In this document: positions 11,210-23,483 of the stretch, one piece after another
How positions within the stretch are numbered: position 1 is the stretch's first letter
Layout: each line of letters starts with the position of its first letter
Assembly (NCBI GenBank): GCA_020744425.1
Contig: JAGMUV010000010.1
Span: 2,066,176 to 2,130,175 of the forward strand
DNA: 64,000 nucleotides
Source: Dactylonectria macrodidyma
Taxonomy: Eukaryota > Ascomycota > Sordariomycetes > Hypocreales > Nectriaceae
Direction: 5' to 3'
Position numbers and translations under genes: made by a program
Notes under the pieces: generated by a model
Seen by the model: only the letters and a program-made list of their open reading frames with translations
Told to the model about the DNA's origin: nothing
Databases searched by the model: none

Positions 11210-14200
11210 GAATATCCAGCCCAAAGGGTAATACCGTATACCTGCAATTCAATTTTCATAGGGGGATTTCTAGAACCCCCCCTTTCGCCTGCGGCGCAAC
11301 TAGCTGTTAAAGCCGCGTCAAGCCTGCAGTGGGAGTTGGCTGATAGTCAGGGGTTCCTCTACCGCTTCCTGAGAGGCCGAATCTAACTATATACCATATA
11401 TCGAACCTCCCCTTTCTATGTAGCTTATAGGAAGACGTCGTCTAGTCAAGGTAGAGTGGTGGATACGGTGGCTCGGTCAGCTGTTGAGCCTGACGGCGTT
11501 GTTGGTCAACGAGGCGCATCTTCATCCCTGCCTTATAGTTAGCCGTAAACGCAGCACGTAGGAAACACAGGCACATGAACCTTCCGTGGGCGTGTGGTTA
11601 TAGAGGCTCTGACGATCGAAAGGCGCCTCAAGGAGTAAGCCCTGCAGCGAGGTTACCCGTGAGACAGCAACATAGCTAATACCGGCCTGGAAGTCGCGTG
11701 TGGCGAGGTCAGTAACTATTTGATCCTTCGTTAGGCTCTGGCATTTGTGAACGGTGATAGCAAACGCCACGATCAGGGGAAACTGCGTGCGAGCGCAGGT
11801 CTCGTTGCCCACTAGGAAATCACGCGTGACTGGAAGGATGGGTACGATTTTCCTGCCCTCGTTCGTTGTTAGATACGGCGGCCCGTCGTAGCTATCGAAA
11901 TCCACCATAATAACCGCCGGGGGTTCTTCCCATGGGTTAGTGCCTGCGTTCCAGGCGATGTCGTATACAGTGCCCTGCGCACCGTTAACTAGGCCAACTG
12001 GCTGCCATAGATTAGTCGTAAGCATCACTCTGGCGCCTTTAGCAACAGGGAATCTGTTAGATAGGTTGCCAGCTTTGTCGCTTGGCGCCTGCCCCGCGCC
12101 GTTGCCCCGATTCTTTGCCTCCACCTGTACTGCCGGGTCGTTGAGGTGTACCATATGCTCGTAATTGTACTCGTTGACCCGGGCCTTTGTAGAATACACC
12201 CGCAAAGCGGCCCTGAAGCTGTCAATCTCGCTCTGTGTTAGCTTGGCCTGTACCCGATTACTAAGGAGGTTCCATGACGGTATAGATAACTGAACTTCAC
12301 GCAGTTCCTGCAATGCCTGACGGAACTGGGCCTGATCATCGCCAGTTTGGCGCTGCACTGTGGTCAGGAAGACGGTGCGGTCAAATAACCGGTAGGCCAC
12401 CTGCCCTCTCCTTTCCAGCGGAGACAGGCTGGTGCTAGTCGAATATAGCGGCTTTTGCCGGACGGGTGGTAACTGGAAGAAATCGCCCACCAGCAAGACG
12501 CTCACGCCACTAAAGAACTCGAGGCTACGCTGTGGAAAGGCCTGCCGCAGGCGGGAATCGATCCGCGCTAGCTGCTCAAGCCCTAGCATGCTCTTTTCAT
12601 CGATAACGAGGTATTTGACGTGCCGTAGGCGGGACTGAAGGGCGGCCGCGTCGGCTGGGGGAAGGTCGGTAAAAGTACCACCTACTGGGAGGCGTAGCAA
12701 CGAATGAATGGTGCTGCCTTGTATCTGGTTACTCGTAACGCCTGTTGGCGCTACGCGACAAATAGGGCTAGGATTCGGTAGGGCAGCCGCCTGGAGATGG
12801 GAGGATAGCACCTTGATAAGGAAGGACTTGCCTGTGCCACTACCGCCGTCAACGTGGAGAAGGATTTGAGTAAGACTTTGCGCCTGGAAGTGGCCTATGA
12901 AGGTGTCGTACACGAGCCGTTGTTGTGGGTTCAGCTGATTACGCCAGTGAGGGCCAAGGACCTCCACATCGTTGGCTATAGGGTGGCTAGCGATAAGGTC
13001 TTTCTAGTAACTGTCTCGAAGTTCCGGATAAGTACCTACATGCCGTGTCCAGTCGTAATTAACGTCGATATCGCGGCGGCCAAGTAGGTCAAGACCTTCC
13101 TGGGTAAGGGGGTTGTCAGGTAAAAGGGCGGCGAGACGAATCCAGTCTTCGTCATCAAATTCTTCCTCCACAGGCAGAGCCTCGTACTGATCCTCTTGAG
13201 GCTGTAGTCGAGCCTCTTTTGGCCAGCCGTAATGGTCATCACCATGACTGTGGTGCTGCCAACAATAGGAGAAGGCCTGAGCGTGAGAATTAAAACGCTG
13301 GCCGTCAAATGTGAGGAGCTCATCAAGCCGACGATGTGGGTGGTTCAATGTTAGCTTTACGCGGCAGTAATCTGGCCACTGTTGACCTTCTGGATCAGCC
13401 TGATAGCGAGGAAAGTAGACCAATACACGAGGCCTGCCGTTAACGTTGCCTGGCTGCCATTGCTTCCACATAGAAGGGTCCCTAGAGCGGAAATTCCAGT
13501 ATTTAAGAAAGGAAACATAGGTCAGGTCCTCTAGGGCTTCTGGGCGTCGATAGTACTTTTCGTAGACGTTGGGGGCCTCGTTAACCTCATCGCCGTCGAG
13601 CCGTAGGGAGCGGGAATGCTTGTCAGGATTACGGCAATCAACATATAGGCAGGTTCGTGAGCCCTCCTGTAACGGCAGGCCGAGGAGCAAGTGGCAAACC
13701 TCCTGCTTTGAGTAATCCCGCTCAGCAACTAGCTGATTTAGGAGCTTTGATGTGAAGGAAATAAGGGGGTTATGGTCCTTGACCTGGGGCATCAGGGCTT
13801 TCCCAATCTGGGCAAAAGACTCACTTTTCTTTTCCGACTTGGAGCAGTATTTAGCTGCGTAATCGATTACTTGCTGTAGGCTCGTGCAGGGGGAGATATC
13901 TGTATTGGCCAGCCACGCAATTGTAAGCAAGCGGTTATAGTGGTTAATCTGGCTATCATTCCGCTCGCCCCTGAAGCTCCAGTGCTTAGAATGAGGAACC
14001 TTGTCTAGGGAGGCTAGTAGGCGTTGCCCGTGAGGAAATCCAAAGCGGCACTCGACCTGCTTGGTATGTTTATTGAGCTGCATATAATAGTTACTATAGC
14101 GGTGTCGTTGCACGCGGTTAACTACCATTGATAGGAACCTAACGGTAAGGGGCTGCTGTAATAGATTAAGGATCAGGGGGTTCCCTTCCCCAGGCGCCTG

Positions 14201-17010
14201 TATTCGCTGAGTCTCTGGGTTAATAGCAGATACGTGATATCCCTAGATATGGGCGAATCGCTCCCGGGACTGATCATTGTCAGGATCTAAGTCTGGATGG
14301 CTATTTAACCAATAGAGGCCGTGGTGGTGACTGGACCCCCTGCCCTGCCACTCGTAGCGACCCCAAAAGTCCGTTAGGTTAAACTTCTGCTTCAGGACAA
14401 TAGTTCTAAACAGCGTATAACGCTTATGGAAGTGGTAAGCGGCGATGTGGGCGTTGTCTCGCAGTAGTTGCCGGGACAGGGCCATCCGGCTCGCCTCAGG
14501 AGCTGCTTGCCACTCATAGAATCGAGGCATATGACGGTATAGGGATTCCCAGTGGTAATCAGCTGCACTTGCAGTAGCGAAAAGGCCAGGCCTACTTAGA
14601 TTATAGGCATATGCTTCCAATTCCTTCCTTTGCTTATACCAATACGGCCGGGTGCCCCTGATTACAGCGGCTTGGCGCGTGATCGACTGGATCAGTGCCT
14701 GAGCCTCTGGCTCGTCAGGCTTAGCCATCGCTTCCTCTAGGTCAGCGCGTGTAAGGGCTTGACGGCGGCCTTCGTGTTGCTTGACGAAGTAGTTGCTTCG
14801 CTTTCGGACCTGCGCACGTAACAGCGTGTTGAGGGCGACGAAGGGCCACGTCTTATGGCGGGCAAAACGTCCGTCTTGCCATCTCATCGCATGTGCAAGG
14901 TAGTCCTGGTACGTGATGCTCCGTAGGCGAGGCTCCACGAAGTCCGCCTTGCCGTCAGGGTAGAGGGTAGGGAACGCGAGCGTTAACAGCGGCTGGGAAC
15001 GGTTGAATTCGTTGATAGGGGTCCTGCGAATGGAAGGCAACGGCATCTGGTGTTGAGCCTGCGCGCCAAGCGGCATATGCTCAAGATCAGCCATACGCTC
15101 AGGGTTAGGGGTACCATTAAGGAATCGGGACTGCAGGGCGTTTAATTCGGTATCGGTAACCTGCAAATTCGGGATCGCTGATGCGTCGGCATCGTAAGGA
15201 TCCTCTTCTACTACCTCCTCAACAGGGCCTTGGGGGACCTCGCCGTCAGGTATGTCAGCCACTTGGCTAGCAACGGAATCAACTATGCTGCCGTCAAGAG
15301 GAAGCCGTTGCAGGCGATCCTGGCTCACGACGATATCGCGATAGCCCGGGTGGTGGCGCTGTAAGTAATGCAGCCAAATCAACAGGCATGAGCGGCGTAC
15401 CCGGAAATCGCGAGCAAACTGCTGCTGGAAGCGAGGGTCGCCCTCCATATTAGGAGGCCGCAGGAGTACGATATCTAGCTCTTCAGGTAGGACTGGGAGC
15501 TCTTCAAATAGCCTACCAACGTTGCGAAGAAAGTGGACAACGTGGCCGCGGTATTTATATTGAGCGCCACGTACCTGTAGGACCTTCACGTGTACGTGAA
15601 TCCTAGCAATAAGCATCTCCTCAACCATCGTTAGATCAGGTAAATTGCCAGGGACTTCCCCAAAGTCAAGGTTATTCGTAGCGCTAAAGAAGTAGGGCTC
15701 GTCAGGGGCTCTTTCCTTGTCTCGACTAATGCAGCGGCTGCAGATTTGCAAGCTATTTCGCTTCATATCGAACCAATGCTCCCGGCAGCGAATGCAACTA
15801 TGCATCTTGTCGTCGTTCAGGGCAGTATAGAACTCCCGCACAAGGGCCTGATCCTCCTCACTAAGGGCAGGCAAGTTAAGGTCCCCTGTAAAAGGTGGAT
15901 CAACTATCTGATCGAACTGTCGCTCTTGAGGCTGTGGCCGTGGCCGTGGGTTAAAAATGCCTTGACGTGCATAGCGGCCGCGGCGATGACCCTGTGGCAG
16001 TAATGAAGGAGTGGTAGGGAACGATTCCTGTGGTATAGGCGTGCCTAGCACAACAGGAGCCGTTGGAAGAGTGCCTTCAGGAATTGGCGTTTGAGGAATC
16101 GGCGTGCCCAGAACTACTCTTGGCAGGCTAAGGGTAGGAGGGATAGGGGAAGGTCCCTCCACCGTGCTTGGGGTAGATGGGCCTAGCAGAGGTCTAGGCA
16201 GTCCCTGGAGTGCGGGCGCCAGGCCACGGAATAAAGCAGGCGTGGCAGGAGGTTGTGAGCCGTGCATAGACGCAGGCGTTGGCGCAGTCCGCCTTGGAGG
16301 CGTCAGGTTAGCTACAGAATCGGTCCTTTTCGTGGCTCTGTGTGGCGATAGCCTCAAGGCGATATTCCGCATGGCGGCAACGGCGGCTCGGGATTCGGCT
16401 ACACGTTCCCTTCGGCGTGCCCTACAGCTAGCACAGTCCCTTGTAAACTTCGTAGGGTCCTTGACGCTTCGAAATTCGACTTCGGGCAGGTCTTGCTTGC
16501 AGGTGTGGCAGTTTCGAACTGCCTGGGGTATATCGTCCTCCATTTGGCCGTATATGTATCCACCTCTTACCCACCTAGACTGCTGGATATTGCTCGGGCA
16601 GGGGGGCTTTGCGACGGCTTACGTCTAATACCGTGATAGATCTTGATGGAGAGGCTGTCTTTGAGGTAGTTAGATCAGGTCTGAATGATCAGGGAGGAAA
16701 CTGCACTGCTTCCCGGAGGCAGGGTAACCGGAGAATCTTGAGAGGTAGGCTGGCTGCGGAGGTAATATGTCAACCTAGATACTGTTAGCAACCTGATGGG
16801 TTTGATAGATTCGACAGAAAAGGGAAGCAGCCGCTATGTAAGTTAGTGGAAGGAGTAAGGGGCACGGGGGTTATTCAGTCAGGATCGTGCTTAGCAACCC
16901 AACAAATTGATTGCATGGAAGAAAAGAAGAACTGAAAGCTCTTGGAGAGTTTGCTAAGCTCGCTAGTTATTATTACCTAGTCAACGCTCAGGGGGTGGTT
17001 TCTGGCGAGG
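11210..17010 (-). mobile_element. Helitron (rolling-circle transposon), ends approximate
   Basis: Defined by its Rep-helicase gene (11,522-16,543, minus). The left limit cannot be right of about 11,205 if the adjacent HET 3' fragment is real; the right limit lies between 16,550 and about 17,140. Canonical TC and CTRR ends could not be placed with confidence. A 9-bp direct repeat GGCTGAATA occurs at 11206-11214 and 17132-17140, and short GC hairpins occur at 11286-11296 and about 17,124-17,135; these are candidate boundary signals only. The insertion lies between two halves of a HET gene. Confidence 0.7.
11522..16543 (-). pseudogene. Helitron Rep-helicase, one frame with two internal TAG codons
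   Basis: Replication initiator plus Pif1-like helicase that nicks and unwinds DNA for rolling-circle transposition. One continuous reading frame of about 1,673 codons holds only two stops, both TAG, at 14243-14245 and 13004-13006; no frameshift is needed. N-terminal Cys pairs C12-x2-C15 and C37-x2-C40 and a second CIRC...CSRC pair suggest zinc binding. The HUH nuclease motif is SSHHHGLYW, just before the first stop. The paired tyrosines are YAAKYCSK (about residues 895 and 899). The helicase begins with Walker A GGSGTGKS (about 1233) followed by LVIDEKSM. The first stop can be explained as TGG to TAG and the second as CAG to TAG, both RIP-type changes, so the element looks recently inactivated. 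Confidence 0.88.
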
Positions 17011-17013
17011 CCT

Positions 17014-18873
17014 TCATTTGGTGGCGTTAACAGCCGACCAATTCGCGCACGAGTTGAGCAAGGCCAGGCCAATTAGCCAATCAGAGGAGGTTTTATGCTC
17101 AATTCTTTCTGACTGAGTAAAACGCCCTTCGGGCTGAATAACGCCTTCAACCGATATCCATGACCATGATGTTGCTAGGCCAGTGCGTTTGGCAGGGCGA
17201 GTTTTCGGTTTCCATAAAAGCTCTGGTATGAGGAATTGCTTCCAAAGTCCCGCGATATTATTCCAACCTGTCCGTTTCCGTACAAGAGATATCAGGCCGG
17301 TAATGGCGGCGAGGCGGTCTGATTTCACGCCCAGGGCAGTGTTGTGGAAATGACGAAGCACCTCGTGCCAAGTTTGATAAACATGCATTGCGGATTTTCC
17401 TTCGAAACCGACGGCACTTGATTGCATCAATGATTGATAGAACTGGACACCAATGCCGAATCGCTTGTTGGAATGTTTCCATCCCGTGTCGAACTCGCTG
17501 ACAGTGGACTCTCGGCAACTCCACGTCAGATACGACCCAAAGTTCATCATTCACCGAGAAAGAACACGTTCTTGAAAAATCCATCCGCTTTTGTGCGAAG
17601 CCCAATACCATCAACTCCCAGAAGCGATGGAGCTAATGACTGCCGTTTCGCCATCAATTGTTTTTCTGAGAGGCATGGAGCTGTAGAGAAGTGGGTTTCT
17701 TTGGCTGTAGAGGCCCCCGTTCATGGATTCTGCTGCAAGGGCGCAGATAGTGAGGTAGTTGCCTTGGTAGATGTCAGACATAGCTTCGATTTCCCGTGCC
17801 TTGTCCACATCGGAGTCCTGGATGATACGGAGTGAGTCCACCCACATGTACCGCACCCTAATTCTCTGCGTAAAATGAATTGCCTCACGTATCGTGCTTG
17901 GCAGTGTTTCAATGGCGCAGCCATCTACCAAGCTCTGCAATGAAGAGTTCCGGAATTGGATCGCCATCGATTGGGTCGATGTGCCCCAGCAATAACTCAG
18001 GGTTGTGTAACGTGTGCTATAGTTCAGCCTCGATGTCGAGGTGAGCTTTGCTTTGCCGCCTCTATCAATTTTGAGGAGTCTTGTCGGTTGAGCAGACGAC
18101 TTGGGATTCTTGCATTGTTCGTGACAGGCTTCGCATTCGTTGAGCAACCGAAGCGTGTGCTTGACCAGTGAGAGAGAGTCCGTCGAAATAGAATATACCG
18201 TGGCGGGCCGGCTCCTAAAGCCCATGAAATTGCTACTTCTTTTCTCCGCCTGCCCAAACGGCCCTGCAGTTGGGCTAGCTGTCGTCGACACTGTCAAGTC
18301 GTTATGACCGTGTCCACGCACAACATTGCCATTGGGGTAAATCATCAATGGAGTCAGGAACACCTTTCTGTTGATCCTCCCCTGGCGCTCACTCGCCACC
18401 AGTTTGACGCTCCCCTGTCCTCCACGCATCATATCTTCGAGGATCTGGCGCTGCTCAAGGAGCATTTCGGGGGTTGAACTCCGAGGCTCGACATGGCAAA
18501 GGCTTTGCCAAACAAGAGTGCAGAGCGAACAGCCTTTGATGTACTCGTTTTCAAGATCTTGCGTATTGTCATAGTGGCAGAATGTCCCACATGTATTACC
18601 TCCAGAGTCTGTCAAGTGTTCGCCAAGGTCCTGTCTTGGTATGCTCCCAGATATAACTCGATCAAGGATATTGAGTACCCAGACCCGTAGCCGCTGGCAA
18701 GTAGCACAAATATACTGTCCGTCAAGAGTTTTATCGATAAACGCACCCCCGGGATGCCTTTTGAGACAGTTGAAGAGGTTGCTGGGCGAGAATGCCGCGG
18801 ACAGAGTCACTGTGTCTGTAAGACAGGCGTGCTCAAAAAAACCGTTCCGTGGTCGGCTTTGGCGCGCTAACAT
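17014..18873 (-). pseudogene. HET-domain gene, 5' part, two stops and truncated
   Basis: HET proteins trigger programmed cell death on non-self recognition between fungal strains. One frame runs 18873-17014, with TGA codons at 17611-17613 and 17551-17553. HET blocks are clear: LLKIDRGGKAKL, YTTLSYCWGT, LPSTIREAI, VRYMWVDSLRIIQDS, EIEAMSDIYQGNYLTI. Across the two stops the same frame continues with the conserved RGW-type block KSGWIFQERVLSR and then LTWSCRES, showing that both stops are point changes. The usual CIIQDS cysteine is arginine here. The C-terminus breaks off after SWSWISVEGVIQP, at the Helitron side; the probable remainder is at 10,670-11,200. Upstream lies a divergent second HET gene. 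Confidence 0.8.
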
Positions 18874-19552
18874 GGTTGATTAGCCACCGTTTGTTATTAA
18901 TAATAGCTTGTGTATTGATGGGCTGAGGTTAAAGAAGGACATTGTTAAGTATTCTTATAAAGAGTTAGTGTCACAGCCCAGCCCGGCAGTAATACCACGA
19001 GTACTTGAGTTTTATGTCAAGGATTATGGTTATAATTCTGAATAATTATAATTCTAACTTATTTTTAAAACTTATTGTTTAACAGTTAAATAGCTTTTGG
19101 TTCAATATGACGTTTTAATTTCTTAAAATATAAAGGTGGGCGGCCTCTCTTAAATTGTAAGAAAGGGAGTATGGCTTCTGTGCAGGCCGTGGCCTACTCA
19201 GCAATACACAAGGGAATGCGCTGCATTTCTACTTCTATCTCAATCACAGCCCTTGAATCTCTATTACCCATTTCATTTACAGAAATGCTATACACTTCCA
19301 TCGAGGATTACCGACCAAGCGCATCCAGGCGCCTAAGGATGTTTTGCCGCCCAGGCACCCATGTATGAGTCGCCTTGTGGCAGTAGCTGTGCTAGGCAAC
19401 TCCCCCGCTCCGAGAGATAATCTCACGATGCTACGAGCCCCAAACTAACTTCGGTGTGAATCTAACTAGCTCTCGATTCGCGGCCTGCTCAGGAGGGCCG
19501 AAACGCACTCGCTTGTTCCCCCAGCGCCTGTTGCAAAGATATCGTGCGAGAA
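18874..19552. promoter_or_regulatory. Shared 5' region of two divergent HET genes
   Basis: About 680 bp between the start codons of two head-to-head HET genes (18873 minus, 19553 plus). The part at 18,890-19,140 is AT-rich and RIP-like; the rest is mixed. A bidirectional promoter is inferred from position only; no specific site could be recognised. Confidence 0.35.
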
Positions 19553-20991
19553 ATGGCCCATTTCTCGACGAGAGCCACGGGGTTTGAGGATGGACCAAAC
19601 AGAGCGGCAATGCAGCGGGAAGGTCTCTACAGTCTTCATCTCCCCGCAATAGACCCAGCAAATATTACGAGGATTCGACGTTTTCCAAAGTCGAGGTCAA
19701 GATCCAGCTCCAGTTCCAGCTGGTCGTCCAGTTCAGGGCTTTCATCAGACGGGGGTTGCCCAATACTGGTTGAAGACACAGACGACTACCCTCCCATGTC
19801 TCCTATCTCAGCTTCGTGGTCTACATCTTCAAGATCCCCATCTTCGACACATTCGTCTCCTGATCAACTAATGCGGGTACATTCATTGCCGGCAAACAGC
19901 ACGTCATCCAGCTCTCAAGCACCACCGGACTGCTCCGAAGATACAAACTTCCCTGCGAGATCAACAATTCGCTACCTTGAATCGATCGGTCGTTCACCAA
20001 GCCCTGAGCTTAAGCCGATGGGCGACACCACATTTCGATACAAAGGCCTTAATCCTCAAGGCACGGAAATTCGACTTTTCCGAATATTGCCGCTGAAGTG
20101 GATACAAATAGAGTGCACTCTCTTCCATGTACCCTTGAAGGAGCTGCCTCATTATGTTTCGATTAGCTACGCTTGGGGCGATTGTGACGAGACTCGTTCC
20201 ATAACACTAGAGGGACACGATTTCCCCATCATAGTTAACCTGTGGCAAGCTCTCTTCCGGCTGCGGTCTGACGATAGCCTCATCATTGTCTGGGCGGACG
20301 CGATCTGCATCAATCAAAAAGATGTGAATGAACGAAACTACCGTGTCCAGAGCATGACCAAGATATACACCTCTGCACCCTCAGTTACAGTATGGCTTGG
20401 TCCGGACTATAGCAATAGCCAACTCGCAATTGATGTTACCCTGCAGCTTGTAAAGGCCTCTTAGCGTGATATGAATGAATGTAAGGCTATCATTTAGTTG
20501 CCTAAATAGAGAGGTCACTTCATGGCCTTCGGGGAGCTGTTTGAAAGGGATTATTAGAGTAGACTATAGACTATGCAAGAGGTGTTCAATGCCTGAAGCG
20601 TCGACGTGTATTATGGTTCTTCTAAACTACCGCTCGCTTTTATCACCCTGACATCCCTGATTCTTAAACAACAAGGGCACCATTTTGGGGTGAAATTTTT
20701 GAATCTCCTCATAAAGGGCAGAGAGTTCATGCCAGGGGTTTCGTCTAGGCCCGGACAGGGACTATATACGGCCGCTCATAGATCTCGGGCGCCTCAATCT
20801 CTGAAACGCCATCAACTTGACCAGTAGACACAAGTGTCAGGATCCTCGAGACAAGATATACGGGATCTTAGGTCTTCTCAAACATGAGGAGCGAGACCAA
20901 ATTCAGATGGGTCATCACTTTTCTAAGCGAAGAGTATATACCAATACTATAAAGCATATCCTGGAAACGACAAAGCAGTTAGACCTTATTT
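19553..20991 (+). pseudogene. HET-domain gene, 5' part, interrupted by a copia element
   Basis: Starts at ATG 19553; a long Ser-rich N-terminus leads to a HET domain: HYVSISYAWGD, VWADAICINQKDV, RVQSMTKIYTSAPSVTVWLG. The first frame ends at a TAG at 20462-20464. The HET sequence continues beyond with further stops: a stretch near 20,530-20,640 reads as FGELFERDY-stop-SRL-stop-TMQEVFNA, where both stops sit at positions normally Trp (TGG to TAG). A later block DPRDKIYGILGLL is typical of HET proteins. At 20,991 the gene is cut by the LTR element; TATTT is duplicated at 20987-20991 and 38054-38058. Non-functional. Confidence 0.8.
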
Positions 20992-21165
20992 TATCACGAG
21001 CTTTTGTCATGTATAGCACCTGATTAGGTGTATGTATATTCTTAATTGTGTTAAGTCCCCGCTCTGAGTCTCTATATACTTTTTATACTAAAATAGCTAG
21101 AAGGATATTGCTATAGTAAGCACACGCTATATATATGCCCTACTACCTAAATATATATCGTAATA
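20992..21165 (-). repeat. LTR of the outer copia element (left copy, 3' LTR in element orientation)
   Basis: 174 bp, matching 37880-38053 along its whole length apart from mainly C/T and G/A differences. Ends read TATCACGA and TCGTAATA, RIP-altered forms of TGTCACGA and TCGTGACA. Directly preceded by TATTT. Confidence 0.9.
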
Positions 21166-22149
21166 TACCCTCTTAGCTAAGGCCATTTCTAAGGACTTAG
21201 CTACTTTATAAGTTATCTTTTGGGTCTCTGCCCTCCTTAATATCTGAGTCTTGCCTCCTTATTAGGGCTATTGCCTTCCTTCTGGCTATATGTTTTCATA
21301 ATCTGGTCCTTTATAGCTTCTATTCGCTATTCTAAGGTAATTTAGTGTAAAATGTCCTCTATTTAAAGCATCTTAATGAATGTTATATACTATTACTTAA
21401 GCAGGGCCTTTATTATCCTATCTGCAATTATCTTTAATATTAGGACTTAGCTAAACTTAACTCTCTTCTCCTTATATTCTTATTATAACTAGTATTAATA
21501 AATATCTATATACTAAAGCTTTATAGTTAATTTAGCTAATTCCTTAGTTATAAGCCTAATTGTCTAAGTATTATTATATTTAATATATAATAGTCTGTTA
21601 ATCTGAACTTCTAGTTCTTTAAGAATCCTGCTTATAAAGATAGCTTCCTTAGCTATCTAAAATAAAGCAAGCAATTTAGCTTTAGTGCTTAACATAGTAA
21701 CCATAGACTGTTTTATTGCTTTCTAAGCAATTAGTCCTCTAAATAGCATTATCACATAGCCTTATAAGCTCTTCCTATCTATTGTATTATCTGTATAAGA
21801 AGCATTGCTTATATATAAAAAGCTCTTAAGGAATCTTATTCCTCCTAGCCTGATTCTTAGTAAACGTATTCTATATAAATACTATAAGACTCAGTCTATA
21901 GCCTTATAATATATCTAGTCTGGATTCTAATTAAACCTAGCTAGCCTTATGGCTATGAATATAATATCGGGTCGTATTAAGATTAATATAAACAATATCG
22001 ATCCGACTTTCTTTAAATATTTCTTAATCGAACGTTAGTTAGCTTAGCAGGTTACTAGTAATAATTCTTCCTCTATTATCAGAGTCTTAAGAACCTTAGT
22101 CTTTAGATCGATATTATACTAATAAGCAATCTTATTAATATATATATCT

Positions 22150-22510
22150 TGTAAAGGCTACAGCAGTGGAAGGAGTGGAAGGAGTGGAAGGTTATTGGTA
22201 GAACTCGGCGATTGTGGGTCAAGGAATTGACCAATCAGGAAAGGGATTGAAGATTCAGAAAGAGCAGGAAAAGACGATTAGAAAGGTAGTCAGTTTGAAG
22301 TGATTGGTTGAGAAATGCATGTATTAATAATAATAATCCATCTGGACTGGCTAGAGAAAAGCCCCAGCTTTATAGAGAGATTGCTGTCCAGTCACATGTC
22401 TAATCTAACAGGGGATTTGGACAATTTGTCATAGTAAAACCGGGTAAGACATGTCCCGAGTTTTAGGACTGTTGGACGTATGTCTGATGCTTGAACTCTA
22501 ACCTTATTGA
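22150..22510. other. Unmutated sequence island inside the decayed copia body
   Basis: About 360 bp of normal base composition in an otherwise TA-saturated element. It starts near TGTAAAGGCTACAGC, contains a 9-bp tandem repeat (GTGGAAGGA, about 3 copies from 22,170) and reads in reverse like a retrotransposon LTR promoter (TATAAAG at about 22,370). Exact ends and a target duplication could not be established. A solo LTR of another family, inserted after the host was mutated, is the best guess. Confidence 0.4.
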
Positions 22511-23075
22511 AGGTTCTTATTATAGATGTCTTTTGTAGTTATAATATAAGGAAGATAGGCTTTCTGAGGCATAATATATACCGTTATAAAGCTAAAAATC
22601 AGGAGATTATGAATATGTTATTTATAGTCTTATCTAGTAAGAGCTAAAGGAGATATTTCCTTATCAGTTATATATTTTATATATAAGGACTTTACATATC
22701 TTAAGTTAGCCAGATAGATTGCTTAGCTCTATTTTATATAATATGAATTCTAAGAAACCACTTCAGTTCTTCTAGTACAGTCATATTATAAGTCTACTAT
22801 AGGCCTTCTATAGCCTTCTTTACTCTATCTGCCTTCTCCTTCTAGTATGTTTAGATAAGATCATTAATAAAGAAGAAGATAATCACTCTATCTTTAAGTA
22901 TTATATAGGGTTTGTTAGGAATAGTCCTAAAGCTAAGGTCTTAAAGGGTTTGTATTAGATCTTATTATTATAAGAACAGAGACCTCTATAGTTTATAAAG
23001 CGCTTTCTAAAGCTTTAGAACTCTACTATACTTTTAGAATCCTAGTAGTATTCTTATAAATACTAGCTTATCTAG

Positions 23076-23483
23076 TGTCACGGCCTGGGCGACCTCTTGA
23101 GAGGCTAGGGCGGTCACGGCCGGCAGAATCGGAAGTATGGGGATACTTGAGGCCGGAGTGAGCGGACTTACTTTAAACAGAGTGAGCGATAGTACGGACG
23201 CTTACTCACACGATGCTCTACAGAGTGAGCATCGTGAGCAGACGGGACCAAGGCATGGTGAGCACCCTAGTATATAGTCATCTGAGAAGTGCACATCTAG
23301 TATGGGCAGCTCCTCAGCTATTAATATAACTTGGTTATATTGAGTACGTTCACTCTACTATTACCAGACGTGACAAGCATTGTTCAATCTTGACTCGCCT
23401 GATTACTTTGTTACATAAACCCCTAGATCAGGACCTAGCGTACCCTAGCCTTATGAGGATAGTGTATTGACCCGATCGTCACA
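23076..23483 (+). repeat. 5' LTR of the gypsy element
   Basis: 408 bp, paired with 33785-34192. Contains a TATA-like CTAGTATATAG at about 23,268. Preceded by TCTAG. Confidence 0.93.

Noticed and set aside
11522..14128. Treating the Helitron protein as three separate genes
   Set aside because: All three segments share one frame and are separated only by single TAG codons at conserved-looking positions; one broken gene explains it better.
17258..17614. 118-codon frame inside the first HET gene
   Set aside because: Shadow in another phase; the HET motifs continue in the main frame across both TGA codons.
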